The notes under the pieces: generated by a model
What the model was told of the DNA's origin: nothing
The model's database searches: none
Seen by the model: the letters and a program-made list of their open reading frames with translations, nothing else
Translations under genes and position numbers: made by a program
NCBI GenBank assembly: GCA_013995675.1
Contig: VWRR01000003.1
Location: 558,001-622,000 of the forward strand
Source: Cyanidiococcus yangmingshanensis
Lineage: Eukaryota > Rhodophyta > Bangiophyceae > Cyanidiales > Cyanidiaceae
Reading direction: 5' to 3'
Length of the DNA: 64,000 bases
Part shown: positions 41,295 to 53,461 of the stretch, one piece after another
Layout: every line of letters begins with the position of its first letter
Numbering within the stretch: the stretch's first letter is position 1

Positions 41295-42384
41295 TTATTC
41301 GGTGTGCACATGATCGGTCGTCGTGACCGGGTCGATAGGCACGTATTCTCCCCAGCTCTTACGCAACCTTGTATGGTAAGCAAGCTTGTCCGCATACGAA
41401 CTGTCGCTTAGCAGCGTGCCAAACTGCGCCTGCATCACCTTGAACATCTGCAGACGGACATTGTTCGCGAAAAGGTGTGGATCTGCCTTCTCCTCTTCGT
41501 TTGGAATATACAGAGGCATGTAAATGACGTTGAGCTGGTTCGCGAACTGTCGAAACACACCCAAAATATACTTCCAACCGCGAATCGTCTCGTACGCTAA
41601 CGAAAAACACCGCTGCTCGTAGGCCAGGATCACTGGCTGCACCGGCAGTCCCGCGACAAAAGCCCCGGTTTTGAATGCCAACAAGTATTTGCCATTCGTG
41701 GTGGTGCCCTCCGGAAACAGCACCAACGGAGGAGGCGGCTGCGTTGCAGTGCGATGTGCGGAAGCCACCCCCGCCCACATCTCCTGCTGACGTTCGCACG
41801 ACAAGACTTGTGGCGCGCCCACCACTATGACGTGCCCTGTTCACAAAAATGCACCCAATGGTAGCAGCAATGCGCCCAATCAGTGGCACCTGCAGCATCG
41901 TGTGCTTGCTAACGAATGAGCGCCCATCATCCGCCATGAAGAATAAAATATCAAATAGTGAGACATGGTTGCTCACGACAAGCGCCTCGGAGTGGCGAGC
42001 TCGATCGTATCCTTGAAGGTAGGTCCGCCGAATGCGGTAGAAACCGAGCACAAAAAGCGCTGTACGGGCACAAATCCTGGTGAGCCCACGAAGCACTCGA
42101 GCGCGCCAGCGAGGCAAACTCCAAATAAAACCGTCCCGAGCAGCGTTTTTATCCACTTGTGGACCAAAAATTATACATGCAACGTAAAAGAGGACCGCAA
42201 TCGTCAGACAGAGGAGCAGCCGCAGCGGCAAGAGAAGCGGTGCCGCAAGCCACTGCAGCAGACACCGAACGCCGCCCTCTCCAGTCTGCCGTTCGAATGG
42301 CAAAAACCGCTCGTCTAAAGACGACCTCTCTGACTTGAGTACCTGCTCAGAGTCTGGTGCACGATTTCCTCCAACGCCATCCAT
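41295..42384 (-). CDS. Lysophospholipid acyltransferase, LPEAT/LPCAT type, one frame change
   Basis: The enzyme acylates lysophosphatidylethanolamine or lysophosphatidylcholine in the endomembranes. From the ATG at 42384 an N-terminal membrane segment (LLLPLRLLLCLTIAVLFYVA) precedes a basic patch and the acyltransferase motif SNHVSLFDILFFM, where His and Asp form HX4D, followed by SKHTMLQVPLIGRIAATIGC. The second part, in the next frame, has LVLFPEGTTTNG with the EGTT motif, FKTGAFVAGLPVQPVILAY and a C-terminal part with NEEEKADPHLFANNVR. These follow plant LPEAT1 closely. The two parts join by a +1 change near 41815-41830. There is no EF-hand extension. The length is about 362 residues. Confidence 0.85.
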
Positions 42385-43155
42385 GACGTTTGGGAACGAG
42401 AGTCTTGCGTGGTTAGGTGGGTTCTGTTGGAGGCGCTCACTTCCATGCGGACGTTAGGGGTGACGCGACGGTGGCGACTCGACTGAGGACGAGCGAGCTG
42501 TGCTTGCGGTTGACTCGAACGAGTGCTTCTGCCGCAGCGGCAACGACAGACTTTGCCTAAATCAGACTCCGTCAAAGTGGGCCACAACCTGATATACACG
42601 CTGATAAGAAAGGATAGGTTCGGGAGGCACGACGTTTGATTCAGACGAGCTCTAGTTCTAGTTAGGCGCTGGGTTCTGGTGCCGCCTCGGTCAACGTCTC
42701 CCTACCCTGGTTTTGTTTTCTCATTCGGTCTGGGATCACTCAAACTGTGCTGTGCAAGTGACGACCCGATCATTGTCGCTAAAGGCTGGTTATAAACCAT
42801 GGTTTTACGTGTCTCTATCGATGAGACAAACCAGGTATACTACACTATCTCGCGATAGCACTGGGCAGAAGTGAAGCATTCGTTCAAAGCAACGACCTGG
42901 GCAGAGACACGCCCAAGTTCGGGCATATGCGTTGCGGGGATCAACGGCCTCAGCCACGGTTTTAGCTGACGCTGCGGGCCAAGTGCTTTTCTCGAGCGTG
43001 ACCTCTCCATGCCTCGGCCGGGTGGTGGGACGCTAGCACCCGGAGCTTGCTATCGTCTGAGTTCTCAGTTTGAATTTCGCTGACTCATATTGAGTCACTC
43101 ATGAGCACTTTTTTGGACCAGACTATCGTTCTGGTCAGCTAGCATGCCGACTATG
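42385..43155. other. Intergenic region
   Basis: About 770 bp lie between LPEAT and the rRNA dimethylase gene, both on the minus strand. No gene, RNA or repeat was recognised. Confidence 0.4.
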
Positions 43156-44322
43156 TCATGCTGGCGAGCGCAGCTCATTCAGCGGCATTTGAGCTCCCTC
43201 TCGGAGAAGAGAAAGAGTCAACTCGAGAAAATCGGAAGGTTGAAGCTCCTCCGGTCGACAATGACGCCACCGAGTCGGCACTGTATCGCCAAGGGTATTG
43301 CGAAGAGTTTTCCGCCGCTGCTGGAATGCTTGTCGAACTATCTGTCGCAGAGCGACGCTCAAATCGGATTGGTACGCTTGATCCGACAAAGAGTCTGCCT
43401 GCGGTAAACTGCGAAAATCAAATCGGATAACAACAGAGTCTACTTTGGGTACAGGACAGAAAGCTGTTCGGGGCACCTGGAAAAGCGTTTGCATTTCAGC
43501 ATGCAACTGGGCGAGTACGGAGAGCACACCATAGTCTTTGCAACGAGTCGGCGCTGCGAGACGTTCCGCAAACTCCCGTTGGACCATGAAAACTGCCTGG
43601 TGGTATCGATGTACATGTTCAAAGCAGTGAAAAAGAATAGGCGATACGATATAGTATGGCAGGTTTCCCACGAGAGTGATCTGAGGCGCTGACTCAGTCC
43701 GTGGACCGTACATCGACATCCATTCCAGACGGAGAAAATCAGCCTTTTGGATACGGGCCTGCAGTTCTGAAAGTTGTTTTCGCGGAAAGTGGCCACTTTC
43801 AGCGAGACGAGCTCGTGTATACTGAACTGCCCGTTCGTCGATATCGAGCGACAAGAGCTGAGGAAAAAACTCCAGCAATGGTTCCGTGAGCACTCCTGTC
43901 CCCGTTCCGATTTCCACCAGCTCTGTAGGCTCGCACGCGCGAACAGCAGCCACGATAGCGTCCGCAACCGCTCTGTCCTGCAGAAAGTTCTGACCAAGGC
44001 TCTGTTTCGGTCGCCAAGGCAGCCGCTCTCCTAGACGGCTCGTCAAGAACGCAAAACTGCTCGTGTTGGGCCTCCTCGGCTGTCCTTCGAAGCTGTTTCT
44101 TCGAGGACTCGTGCTGGCTCTGTTTCGGCTGCAACATAGGTCGCGCTCGGGCTCGATCAGGCCGGTTGAGGTCACACCTGAACCACCAATACCGCTTCGA
44201 AACAGGTGACGAACAGAGCGTCGTTCCGCGTTCTGGCTCCGCACCAACGAGTGCGCTGCTCGAACGGGCACGCTGATAAAAGCTTGGGCATCGAAAGCGC
44301 GCCCTGTCCTCGCACCAAGCAT
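43156..44322 (-). CDS. rRNA adenine N6-dimethyltransferase, KsgA/PFC1 type, organellar
   Basis: The 388-residue enzyme dimethylates the two adjacent adenines in the small-subunit rRNA 3'-terminal hairpin using S-adenosylmethionine. A leader of about 105 residues, rich in Arg and Ser, precedes the catalytic domain, which suggests plastid or mitochondrial import. The catalytic domain shows KQSLGQNFLQD, the SAM-binding VEIGTGTGVLTEPLL, the LDIDE acidic loop, and the target-base motif NLPYY inside LVGNLPYYIVSPIL. The C-terminal part has FCPVPKVDSVVIRF and QAFQQRRKTLRNTL, as in the bacterial and plastid (PFC1) family. The cytosolic DIM1 type would lack this leader. The frame is intact. Confidence 0.9.
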   Translation of the reverse strand: MLGARTGRAFDAQAFISVPVRAAHSLVRSQNAERRSVRHLFRSGIGGSGVTSTGLIEPERDLCCSRNRASTSPRRNSFEGQPRRPNTSSFAFLTSRLGERLPWRPKQSLGQNFLQDRAVADAIVAAVRACEPTELVEIGTGTGVLTEPLLEFFPQLLSLDIDERAVQYTRARLAESGHFPRKQLSELQARIQKADFLRLEWMSMYGPRTESAPQITLVGNLPYYIVSPILFHCFEHVHRYHQAVFMVQREFAERLAAPTRCKDYGVLSVLAQLHAEMQTLFQVPRTAFCPVPKVDSVVIRFDFRSLPQADSLSDQAYQSDLSVALRQIVRQAFQQRRKTLRNTLGDTVPTRWRHCRPEELQPSDFLELTLSLLREGAQMPLNELRSPA

Positions 44323-44924
44323 GTTTTAGCCGAACGATTCCAAGCAGGCCCGGATTCAAGACCGAACACGCACGAAACAAGTCGTGTCGCGGTCGTTCCG
44401 ACGCTCGTTCAACCCCCAAACCAGGAGGTTCCCTGGGATGACAGGCGGACTCAGGGCCCCTGGTGTGACGCTCCACGAACCTGTATCGTTCTTTTCCGGG
44501 TCCTTCTCTGGGAAAATCTGAATGGAAGCGAGTCTCATTGATTGAGATTGCTTTTCTCTTGACATACTCTAGTTATTTAGGTCTATGCCTTGGACGTACC
44601 AATATCCAGATGGCTGGAAACGCTCTCTATCATCCGACCGAATACGGAGGTACCAGCCCGAAACCCTGTCTTCCAGGGCTAGCATACTCATGCTCAGATA
44701 GGAACGAGCGACACAGTTCTAAAACAGTCTTCGGCTCCAGTCCCGGTTCGTCTACGACGCTATCGATCAAATAGGAACCTTGACGGTTTTCTGGTCTGGT
44801 GGTATGAACCAAGAGACGTTCCGCCTCGATCGTATTCGTCACTCGAGCTAACGATGTTGTTGAACGGTTCGACTCGGAGCGTTCACGAGACTTGGTGCGT
44901 TCTCCACTGGCATCAGAACAAGGC
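44323..44924. other. Divergent promoter region rRNA dimethylase/DDI1
   Basis: About 600 bp lie between the divergent rRNA dimethylase and DDI1 start codons. An open frame runs into DDI1 from upstream but lacks an ATG. Nothing else was recognised. Confidence 0.4.
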
Positions 44925-45900
44925 ATGCCCAGCCGACGGTTATGTTTTGTCTCGGCTGACGGTGAGCGCACGACAACGTTGGAGGCTGACGACGATGCGA
45001 CCATCGCTGATCTGCTCGAAGCAGTACTGATCGAGCTGCAGGAAGACCCTGCTCTGGACGACGCTCCGCAACGATATGAAGCGCGGTACCAAGGTGAAGT
45101 GCTCCCCCCGACCAGTACTGTTCGGGAGCTGAATCTTCTTTCCACGGAGCTGATTCACGTTCGGCCGCGAACCGCAGGTGATTCAGGGCGTAAGAGCACT
45201 GGAGGCCAGGTATTTACCGGGACTGCTGTGGCTCGGGAGACCACTCCAGTCGCGTTTGGACCAACATCGACAGCGACTACGACCGCAAGAGCCCCGACAG
45301 AGGCAACGTGGCCGCTCTCGCTTCACGAAGACGATCTGATGGACCCGACCGTCCAACGTCAAATCGAAGCGGCTATTCAACAACGTAATATACAGGAGAA
45401 CTTGGAGGCTGCCCTGGAGCACAACGTTGAGGCGTTCATCTCGATCACGCCTTTGTATGTTCGGGTTCTTGTCACGGCAGACTGGGTGCGTAATGCCCAG
45501 CCCGTCGTGGCACTTGTCGACAGCGGTGCTCAACGCACGGTCATGAGCTTGGCCTGCGCAGAGCGTTGCGGTCTGAGTCGCCTCATTGACCGCCGCTTTC
45601 ATGGTACAGCAATCGGTCTTGGGCAAACTCGTGTGGTTGGACGTGTCCACATGGCACTCATGGAGATTGACGGAGAGTGGTTTGAATGTTCCTTTACCAT
45701 TGTGGAGAGCCAGACGTTGGACCTCCTTCTGGGCCTAGGACATGCTCCGCAAACACGGGATGTGCATCGATCTGAGAGCCAATCTCCTGCGAGTGCGAGA
45801 GCATGCTGTTTGTTTTCTCACTGAACGACAAGTCGCCGAACAGCAAGGCCAAACTAAACCTCCAATAGATGCTGACCTTGAAGCAAAAGTACAGCGTTGA
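44925..45900 (+). CDS. DDI1: DDI1-type ubiquitin-like/aspartic protease protein, one frame change
   Basis: DDI1 is a proteasome shuttle with an aspartic protease domain that clips ubiquitinated proteins. The ATG at 44925 starts a ubiquitin-like domain (residues about 1 to 85: SRRLCFVSADGERTTTLEA to ELIHVRP). After a linker comes the helical segment DPTVQRQIEAAIQQRN, then the protease domain with VALVDSGAQRTVMS, the conserved DSGAQ signature, and ECSFTIVESQTLDLLLGL. Straight reading then leaves the family pattern, but the next frame continues with DMLRKHGMCIDLRANLLRV, exactly as in DDI1, and runs to a TGA at 45898-45900. A single extra G at 45738-45739 explains this +1 change. The protein is a host gene of about 324 residues and only resembles viral proteases. 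Confidence 0.9.
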
Positions 45901-46793
45901 GTTAGGTGTCGATTCGGGGACAGCGAGAATGGCTCTGGAAGCCGCAAATGGCAACGCGGAGCTCGCCGCCTCGTTTCTGTTTCGATCCTGAGCATTGACG
46001 TTGACTGTTGCGGCCTCTACACAAGGACAGAAACAGCCTATTTCGGCGACGGACCTGAAACAGCTGCGAATTCGGTGCGCGTTTCAGCCTTGTGGCTCGT
46101 CAGCTTTCGAGCATCGAGCTGACTGGACCCGCAGGGTGACCCAACTCTCTGTGATTTTCTTCACCCTACGCGAGAAAGGCTCGTCTTCGATAGAGGCTCG
46201 CGTTATGAGGTTGCCAACGATTCCCGCTCTGTAGAAAATCGCCTCGAAGAGGTGCATATCGTTGTCAAACTCGCGTTGGCCTGAAAGAGATCACTCTGAA
46301 GGCGATGCATTGCCGGTATCCGGACAAGGTCATCGACTTGTCGCGTTGCTTCGAGCGATCGCACCACGAGTCGAGCGAAGATGATAATGCCTTGGGGTTG
46401 AAAATATCCGGTGTCGTGCTAACATGCAGTCTCAAGTCTGTTCGCTCGAGTCCAGCATCATCCTTCTGTCGCTTGGAGAGAGGGCAGACGATCCAGATCA
46501 ACTTGCAGAGCGCAGGCACTCAGCTCGAGCGCCCAAGCTGAGCATACGAACGCACCGTCAAGTCCGATTTATGCCAATGACCTACAACAGGATGGAATCG
46601 TTGGAGCGTCGAGGCAGAGTTTGTCGCACTGCAGTTGTTCTCGTCAGTGGTCCTTTTCCGGATTCCAAGTTGGATCGACCGCGAGGCATGCCTCTGTCGC
46701 TTTGCGGCCCTCTGGTTCTTTCGTTGAATCGATTCGCCCGGCACCCGCTTACAACATTGTCGCTACGACTGCAAAACCTTTCCAAGTACTCAT
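45901..46793. other. Intergenic, convergent 3' ends
   Basis: About 890 bp lie between DDI1 and sulfite oxidase, whose 3' ends face each other. Short open frames show no family resemblance. Confidence 0.4.
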
Positions 46794-48472
46794 TCAGAGA
46801 CGCGCCTGTGGACCGTCAGAAACATCTACCTGAATCCGATAGGTCGAGTTGTGGGCCACACCGCGAAAATTCCAACACCCTCGAACATCGTCCGGTTGAG
46901 TGTTCGCAGCCTCGTCTACAGCCCGACACCAGATCTCGCACGGTGGCCGAATACTCAACGCTGCGTACCAGCGACACCAAGCGTAACCATTCACGGTTGC
47001 CAGATGCAGAGCCATGTTGTTGTCGGCATTGCCTGTGGGCCGTTCTAGCCCTGGTGTGTAGCAATCGGATTCTGCTGTCCGGGTAGGAGACGATATCGGT
47101 TGTAGCCCATGCTCGTCCACGTTTTTCGAATGAAAGATGAGACGAGCCACTGTCCAACTCGCTCCGCTGTCGCCACTAACATCGACACGAATGATGCGTC
47201 GACCGCCGCCACTATATGCATAACCCCAGACCGGCACCAACATGGACGCTTGATCCGCCCGACGATACACCTGACGCTGCTGTTGCTGCCTCCATAACTT
47301 CCAGATCCGCCCTGATGGCACACATGCTGCACACTGCACATTGACCTCCATCAGTGGAGGAGCCGCATTCCAATTTACATACGCTGCCTCAGTTACTGGC
47401 GAAAACACCTTGTAGTCCCGCTCAACGAAAAATCCATCGGAGTGTCCGCGACGGAGACTGAGGCGCCATAACCACTTGACTGATCGAGCCCCGTAGACGC
47501 CAGGAACAACACATCTTAGCGGATATCCGTGGTCTGCTGTCAAGGGAGCACCATTCATGTGCGTAGCGAGGAGCACCGGCGGTACCGCGCCAGCCTTTGA
47601 GGCGGAGCCCATGACCATCGACCATGACAAGGAAGCCATGTAGCCTGGCGGTGGCCGTCCAGTCGCTTTGCGTCTCCATTCTTCCTCGGGCACCCAGTCT
47701 GCACCCTCTAATTCAATGAAGACGTCGGAAGGCATGGCCTCCAGTTGCCGTTCGTCGACACCTGCTCGCTGCAAAGTCGCTCGCAGCACATCCTGCCAAC
47801 AGAAAACCACCCCAGAGTGCGTTACCAATCGCAGCTTGGTGCCAACCGACCCCCTTCACTGGACGTTTCGTCCTTTCCACGAGCTCTGTCCGTCGATTGC
47901 CAGCACACTGAAGACAGGCTTCCACCTCCGTGAACTGGAACTGTTGTTGCAGCGCTATCAGACTCCACTGGTGTACGCCCCGACCCTGTGCACCTTCATT
48001 GCGGCCGGTGCCCTCTAGGCCGAGTGCAAGACCAACATCAACCTGTAAACGAAAGCTAGTCGCATCTGGGCAAGCAGGCACAGAACCATGACTCCGCACG
48101 TAAAAGAGCGCTGTCGGTGTACGATGCTCGCGAATGAGTAGGTGCGGTTTCGGTTCAGCGTTGAACTGGTTGCTCTTTCTGAACGTTCAACATATCATAG
48201 CGCCGGTCTCCCACCGGCTCATGACTGTAATCATCGATAAACTGAATATATCCCTGGAATGAGCGTTGCATTCCGTCGTAGTTACCAAAACATCCAACCC
48301 GACTGCGTCGAGAGACGTTGGCGTCACGAGCATCCGAGTCCGACTGTTCTGACCGGCCCGAACGCGTCTCCGCAACAAGGGAGCCGACGCTCCTCGACAC
48401 AGTATCGAGTTGCATCTCTTCAAGTGCTGAATAAGAACTCCTGGCATTCGAGCGTCCGAAAGCAACGATCAT
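46794..48472 (-). CDS. SOX: Plant-type sulfite oxidase, two frame changes
   Basis: The molybdopterin enzyme oxidises sulfite to sulfate. A 100-residue leader from the ATG at 48472 precedes YDMLNVQKEQP. The next frame starts with FNAEPKPHLL and contains FYVRSHGSVP and the Mo-cofactor cysteine motif LQCAGNRRTE. The third frame contains FCWQDVLRATL, the dimerisation-domain patterns and WNFRGVAHNSTYRIQV. Two +1 changes lie near 48163-48169 and at the AAAA run 47803-47806 (TTTT on the coding strand). No cytochrome b5 heme domain is present, so this is the plant rather than the animal type. The last three residues, ARL, fit the peroxisomal PTS1 consensus, as expected for plant sulfite oxidases, although the long leader is unexplained. 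The length is about 558 residues. Confidence 0.85.
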
Positions 48473-48560
48473 GGTCTCGGATAGGGTGAGCAAACGCGTC
48501 TAGGGTTTACGGCATCACATTGATGATCCGCAGGCTCTCTTTCTAAACCTGGATACGAGC

Positions 48561-51500
48561 TCAGGTGAGCATCATCTCTAGGCGCACGAGTTCTGCAGTG
48601 TCCGAGGGTGCCATGAACGTGAGCATTCCGCTAAAGGTCACCATGGTATGTGCGAGTTCCCTCAGTTCATGGAGCCGCTGTTCCAAACCGAACCGCCATT
48701 CTGCTGCAACCGTGTCGGTTGCTGGAGACGTGCGATCGGGGCTTTGTACTTGATGTTCAAGAGTCCGCAGCGTTCGTCTTGTCTTTTCGTACAGCGCATG
48801 GACCACGTGCATGAATGCGAGGAGCACGACTGGCACGCGTTCCAAAATGACATCTTCATAGTTTTCTCCGGGTCGAAGGGCTTCGGCCTTGGACGCCAGG
48901 TCGGAACGAGAGAGCGGTATCAGGCCGAGATGCTTTTGGAGCTCGAAGGCTGCTTCGTATCGCTCATCGGATCGGAGAGTCGTATCCCTGGGATCTGAGT
49001 CGGTGCTGTTCGTTCGAGTTTCCTCATCGTAAACGAGCTTGAAAAATCGGGTTAGCTCGAGCGCCACTTCAAGGGAACGTTTCAAGCGGCGGATGGTATG
49101 GTTGTCTGCATGCCCCCAAGTGCTCACGTTCAAGCGATCGAAAATACCCTCACGATCGTATTTTTCGTAACAGGCTCGCGCTTGCTTGGCCAGTTCGAGT
49201 TGGTTATTGTCCACTTCAGTTGTCCGCGGTATCCGACCCTGATAGAAACGAATGTCCAACTGTGTGGCACAGAGCGCCCGAACAAGCAATGATATCACTC
49301 GGGCTATGTCACCAGCCAGTTCGAAAAGCATTGCAGCATGAACGACATCTCCTGCGATTTCGCACGACTCGGCACAAGCATAGGCGACTCGAGTCCATTC
49401 GGCGCCACTCGACAGCGTTCTTGTAGTGTATGCGGTGCGCTCAAAGCGCTCGATAAGCCCTGGACGATGGGTCAGCGTGTCTGGTATCATCGCCCCGAGC
49501 AGTAGGGAGAATTCGCGCGTGTCCATGACCAGCTTGCAGAGATACGTGAAGCGCTGCTCAGCGTCTCGAATGGTCATGATATACGCTGTGGCAGCTGTCG
49601 GATCGGATTTGGCAATACCGACCTCGAGTCGCTCTCGCTGCAAGTAGCGCCACAGCACCGCAGCGTAATCGTAGAGGACAACGTCGGGGCTCCGATGCAC
49701 AACCTCCTCGATGGCGCCGTAGTAGTTGAGTATCAGCCCCAAGTGGACTGCGTCCACCAGCGAATCGGGGTGACGACCATCGCCACTGGCCCGCATGATG
49801 CCACATTGAACGAGATAGGCTAGCGCAGAATCGAACTGACTCGTCAGGAGCAAAACCATGGCGTAGAAATGTGGTCGAGTGCCATGTGGATCGAAATGCC
49901 CAGGGTCCGAACTGTTGCATCTCCTCTTGAATGTCCTCGAGTCGAAGCTCAAGAGCATGTATTGCTCCAGGCAAACATTCGTCCATCAAAGACTCGTCAT
50001 CGCTAACTTGTCCATCGTGAACGGTAACCTTTGTCTCCGCTTCGCATTCCTCTGCGGTCAAGCGACAGGTCCACAGACGCATCCACAGATAGTCTTCAAT
50101 CGCTGCGAAGAGGACATCGTAGTCCATGTCGAGCAACTCCATTCCGTCCGGGGCGGCAGAGTTCAAGCGGCCAATGAGGACGTAGCACACTCGCTTGAAG
50201 ATATCTCGTTCGACCGATCGACGATGTGCTTCCTGTGCATCCGGATTCAACGAGAAGCTCAAGTCTCGGTAACTTTGCCACGGATGTGCTCGGTGCGCAA
50301 ACAACGCATAATCCTGGATCATTTGCGATACCATGGATGGATTGAGTGTTCCTCGTAGACCACCAAAATCGTTCTCGGGAACGCACTCAGATCCTGTGAG
50401 CTCCGCAGCACCAGACTGACGCTTTAATACCGAGTAGCGTCGCCGAGCGTTCCGTTCAAAAGCTTCCAAATAGGACAAAAAACGGGGTAGATCATCACCA
50501 TGAATAGTTTTTGCCATCGGGGGAGAGCCATTCTCTCGCAGCCTCGACTGCGGCGGTAATGTCTCCACAGCGAAGACAGAAGTAAATCTCTGCAAAAGGG
50601 TCCTCGGTCAGCCATCCCGCTCGACGTGACGTCATTGCAGCTGTGAGCTCCATCACGCGAAGGTAGGCGCGAACTTCAGCCAAAGTGCCTTGTTTTCCTC
50701 CCAATGCAGCGATTTCTGGTTCACGTTCTAGTGCTGGCCGCAGCTTACACAGGTGGAATTGTTTCTGTAGCCAGTCTAGCGCACCACACACAAAGCGCAG
50801 ACGGTGGCCGCGCGTTGGCCGAAACAATCCCTCTGTTGGCAACTTAAATGGACCTCGTTGTTTGGACCATCTGCGAGAGCTGGCCGGTGACTCCAGCCTC
50901 AGCTCGTTCAACGTCAAAGCACCTGCACCAAGCACGGCACATAGAACATCGTAGCATGCTTCGGCATAGGATGCGTACGGCCAGCGGGATGCTGAGCGAG
51001 CACGGGACCACTTGTGGGCTGCTCGGGCGAAACCAAGCGCCAGGGGCTCGTCCTGAGCGTCTCCGGGAGCTCTCGCCGAGACTGCACCGGAGCCAGCTAG
51101 GCTGGCATCGGAACCGAGCCAACTCGAATGCCTCGCAGCGCTCGTCTCTGACAATGATGCGCTTCCGGGAGCCTGTCGCACCAGAGCCGTGACCAAGGCT
51201 GCGCAATCCTTTTCAAAAATCGAGCGAGGCTCTACACGTTCGAAGTTGATCTTCGCGCTCCCTGCCGGAACGCGAGTTATGTCCAGATAGCCGATAAACC
51301 GTTTCATCGCCGGGTCGACTGGGCGACCCTGCCCTAGTTCCCGTCCGGTCGCGTCGGACCCGTGACTCTACCATCGAACCAGGGGTGCTCAAGCGCACTC
51401 CGAAGGTTGAAGGTCTCCACACCACCTCCCAGAAAGCTCAAAAGCTGACTTCTTCGCTGATCCCACGAAGCAGCCGCATGCTGCTCCCAGAGGGCTTCGG

Positions 51501-52033
51501 AACTAGCATCCGAAGCGCTGCCGAGCGCTCTCACAGAGCTCCAGGATTGCCCACTCGTGCTGCAGTCGAAGCCAGGTATCCAAGTCGGTTTCCGCGAACG
51601 GCTCCAAGAACTCCACGTCCTCAACGAGACGCACTTGTGCTGCCTGTCGCTCTAGACGATCGGGGTCGAAGCCACGCTGCCCAAGCAGCGCGTGCGCTCG
51701 GGCGTGCTCCGCACTCGGTCGAGAGAGCGTTCCGCCAGCATCGGCTCCATCACGAGAGGTGCGTTGCAGAAGGCGAAGTGACTCACTTTCTAACTGACTC
51801 AAGTTGCGGTACAGTGGCGAGAAACGCGGTCGTATGAAAGGCTCTGGTTTCGAGTCCGCTGTTGTGGCTTCGGTGGGAGCCGGCTCGTCGGCAGCCGGGC
51901 GCTCCGAGCGCCCGCCGTAGAGCTGCGCTTCCAGGGCCACAGCGCGTTCGACAAGTCGTTTCCACTCTACGTTTCTTCCATTCGTTTCAACAACAGATGA
52001 CTGGGGTTGTTGATCTAGCGTGTTAGAAGTCAT
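48561..52033 (-). CDS. NUP93: Nucleoporin NUP93/NIC96, four frame changes
   Basis: NUP93 is an inner-ring scaffold of the nuclear pore. From the ATG at 52033, a basic, Pro-rich N-terminus leads to LGQRGFDPDRLERQAAQV and TDLDTWLRLQHEWAILEL. Then come SSEALWEQHAAASWDQRR, FAEIYFCLRCGDITAAVEA, FLSYLEAFERNARRRYSVL, LDMDYDVLFAAIEDYLWMRL and RPHFYAMVLLLTSQFDSAL, in the order of the family. They lie in successive frames. Changes are near 51503-51530 (+1), near 51358 (one missing base), at the TTTTT run 50508-50512 (+1) and at GGG 49903-49905 (+1). At the last two, dropping one base of the run restores perfect continuity. The total is about 1157 residues, somewhat longer than usual. A decayed copy is unlikely, because conservation is uniform across all segments. 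Confidence 0.82.
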
Positions 52034-53461
52034 ACGTTCGAATCCAAGTGCCGTCAACGTTCGAGCCGGTCAACGTTCGAGCCGGTCAACGTCGGCCAGC
52101 GTGTACGAACCCGCCACATGGCCGTTTCAATGAATCGCTGCTGGCGCCCGTCCGCAGCAGGCGAGCGCCCGCGAGTGGCAAAAGCACCCGCAGCACGATG
52201 AAAGGTTCTCTTTGTTCCACGATGTCCTCTCTCAGGAAGACGGTTTTCTGGAAATCCTACTCATAAAGGAAATCCTTTATGGAAGCGCTTCGGGATCGCG
52301 ATGCGTGGCTCGGCCGAAACGGAATCGGCGAAGCGTCGCGTAACAACGCTCGGGTCGCCGCCAGTTGTGCACGACCGCTGGCTCGTTGCGGATGCAAATC
52401 AGTCTGTATGCCCTTGCCGAACACTCCGAGTAGAGGTATCAGGCTTTAGCAGTGATCGACTGCCGATGAAGTGCTCAGAGGCAGCGACTGTCGCAGAGAC
52501 GGATCGACTTGTGCGTATCGAAAAGCAAAAGCGCCAAGGATCCATCTCCGTTGTGCAAGGCGACGATGCAACAGGAGGACGCGCCCTCCGTCTCCATGCT
52601 ACACGAGCGATGCGTATACCGGCGGCGCGCACCTGATTGCTCGATCAAACGAGATCGAACTGTCCTTGCTGGCGGCCTCGCTCAGCCTTCAGTACCCGCA
52701 TACGACACGCCAATTCATGCCTACTACGCTCTCGGATTCAACCGATGCCTCATACCTGATTTTCATATTCAATCATCATCAAAGCGATGCAAGTGTTCCC
52801 GTGATCGAATCGCCCCTCGCAACGACCATGAATGCGCGTTGCGATGTTCGGTGGCGTCCCCGCAGCGGTGCACGCAGCCGGTCCATCGATCGTTGCGCCC
52901 GCCGCGACCCACGAAGATCCCTTAAGCAGTAGAGGGAATCATCGCGATGCTCGCGATCTTCTGCCCGCCAGGGAACAGCGCCCTGGCCGCCACGGCGTTG
53001 GATCGTCATCGCCACAAGCCAAATCCCGTTGTCTGTTGCGGCTTCAGAAGGATACGGTTGAACGAGGCCAGGGTATTTGCTGGCGGAACCAGTGTTTTTT
53101 GCGGTTTCTAGCGTACTCATAAGTCAGGTTTGTAGGTGGCAGCGTCCTGAAAAGGCCACTAAGAGTTTGCTTAGACGCGTCTGGGTGCTGCTGTTGGTTG
53201 AATCGTTTGGCTGTACTGCTGGACTTGTAGCTTATCGTGCGCACTCGTAGCGTCCGGTCTGGTGGCGAGTCTGAGAGCCGTGTCCACAGCATACCGCGCA
53301 CGAAAGCATTGTGTATTGTATAGTTTGGGTTCGGAAGAATTGTTCTGGAAAACGAATAGTTGGTAGAACGGGCAAGTCGCGTTTCTTGCGAGACACGAGA
53401 CCTGTTCGCGTTCAGGAGACGAGCTCGCTGTCTAGTGACGCGGGCGAGGCCTGGACTCGTT
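52034..53461. other. 1.4-kb divergent intergenic region
   Basis: This stretch lies between NUP93 and the MYB-type gene, which diverge. It contains a 16-bp tandem repeat directly upstream of NUP93. Frames of 110 to 150 codons near 52300-52930 overlap each other on both strands, and I do not support any of them. Confidence 0.4.
52053..52092. repeat. 16-bp tandem repeat upstream of NUP93
   Basis: Two perfect copies of GTCAACGTTCGAGCCG plus half of a third occur 20 to 60 bp upstream of the NUP93 ATG, in its presumptive 5' untranslated region or core promoter. Confidence 0.85.

Noticed and set aside
44925-45900. Retroviral-type protease as a sign of a mobile element
   Set aside because: The ubiquitin-like domain upstream and the DDI1-specific C-terminus show a host DDI1 gene; no reverse transcriptase, integrase or terminal repeat is nearby.
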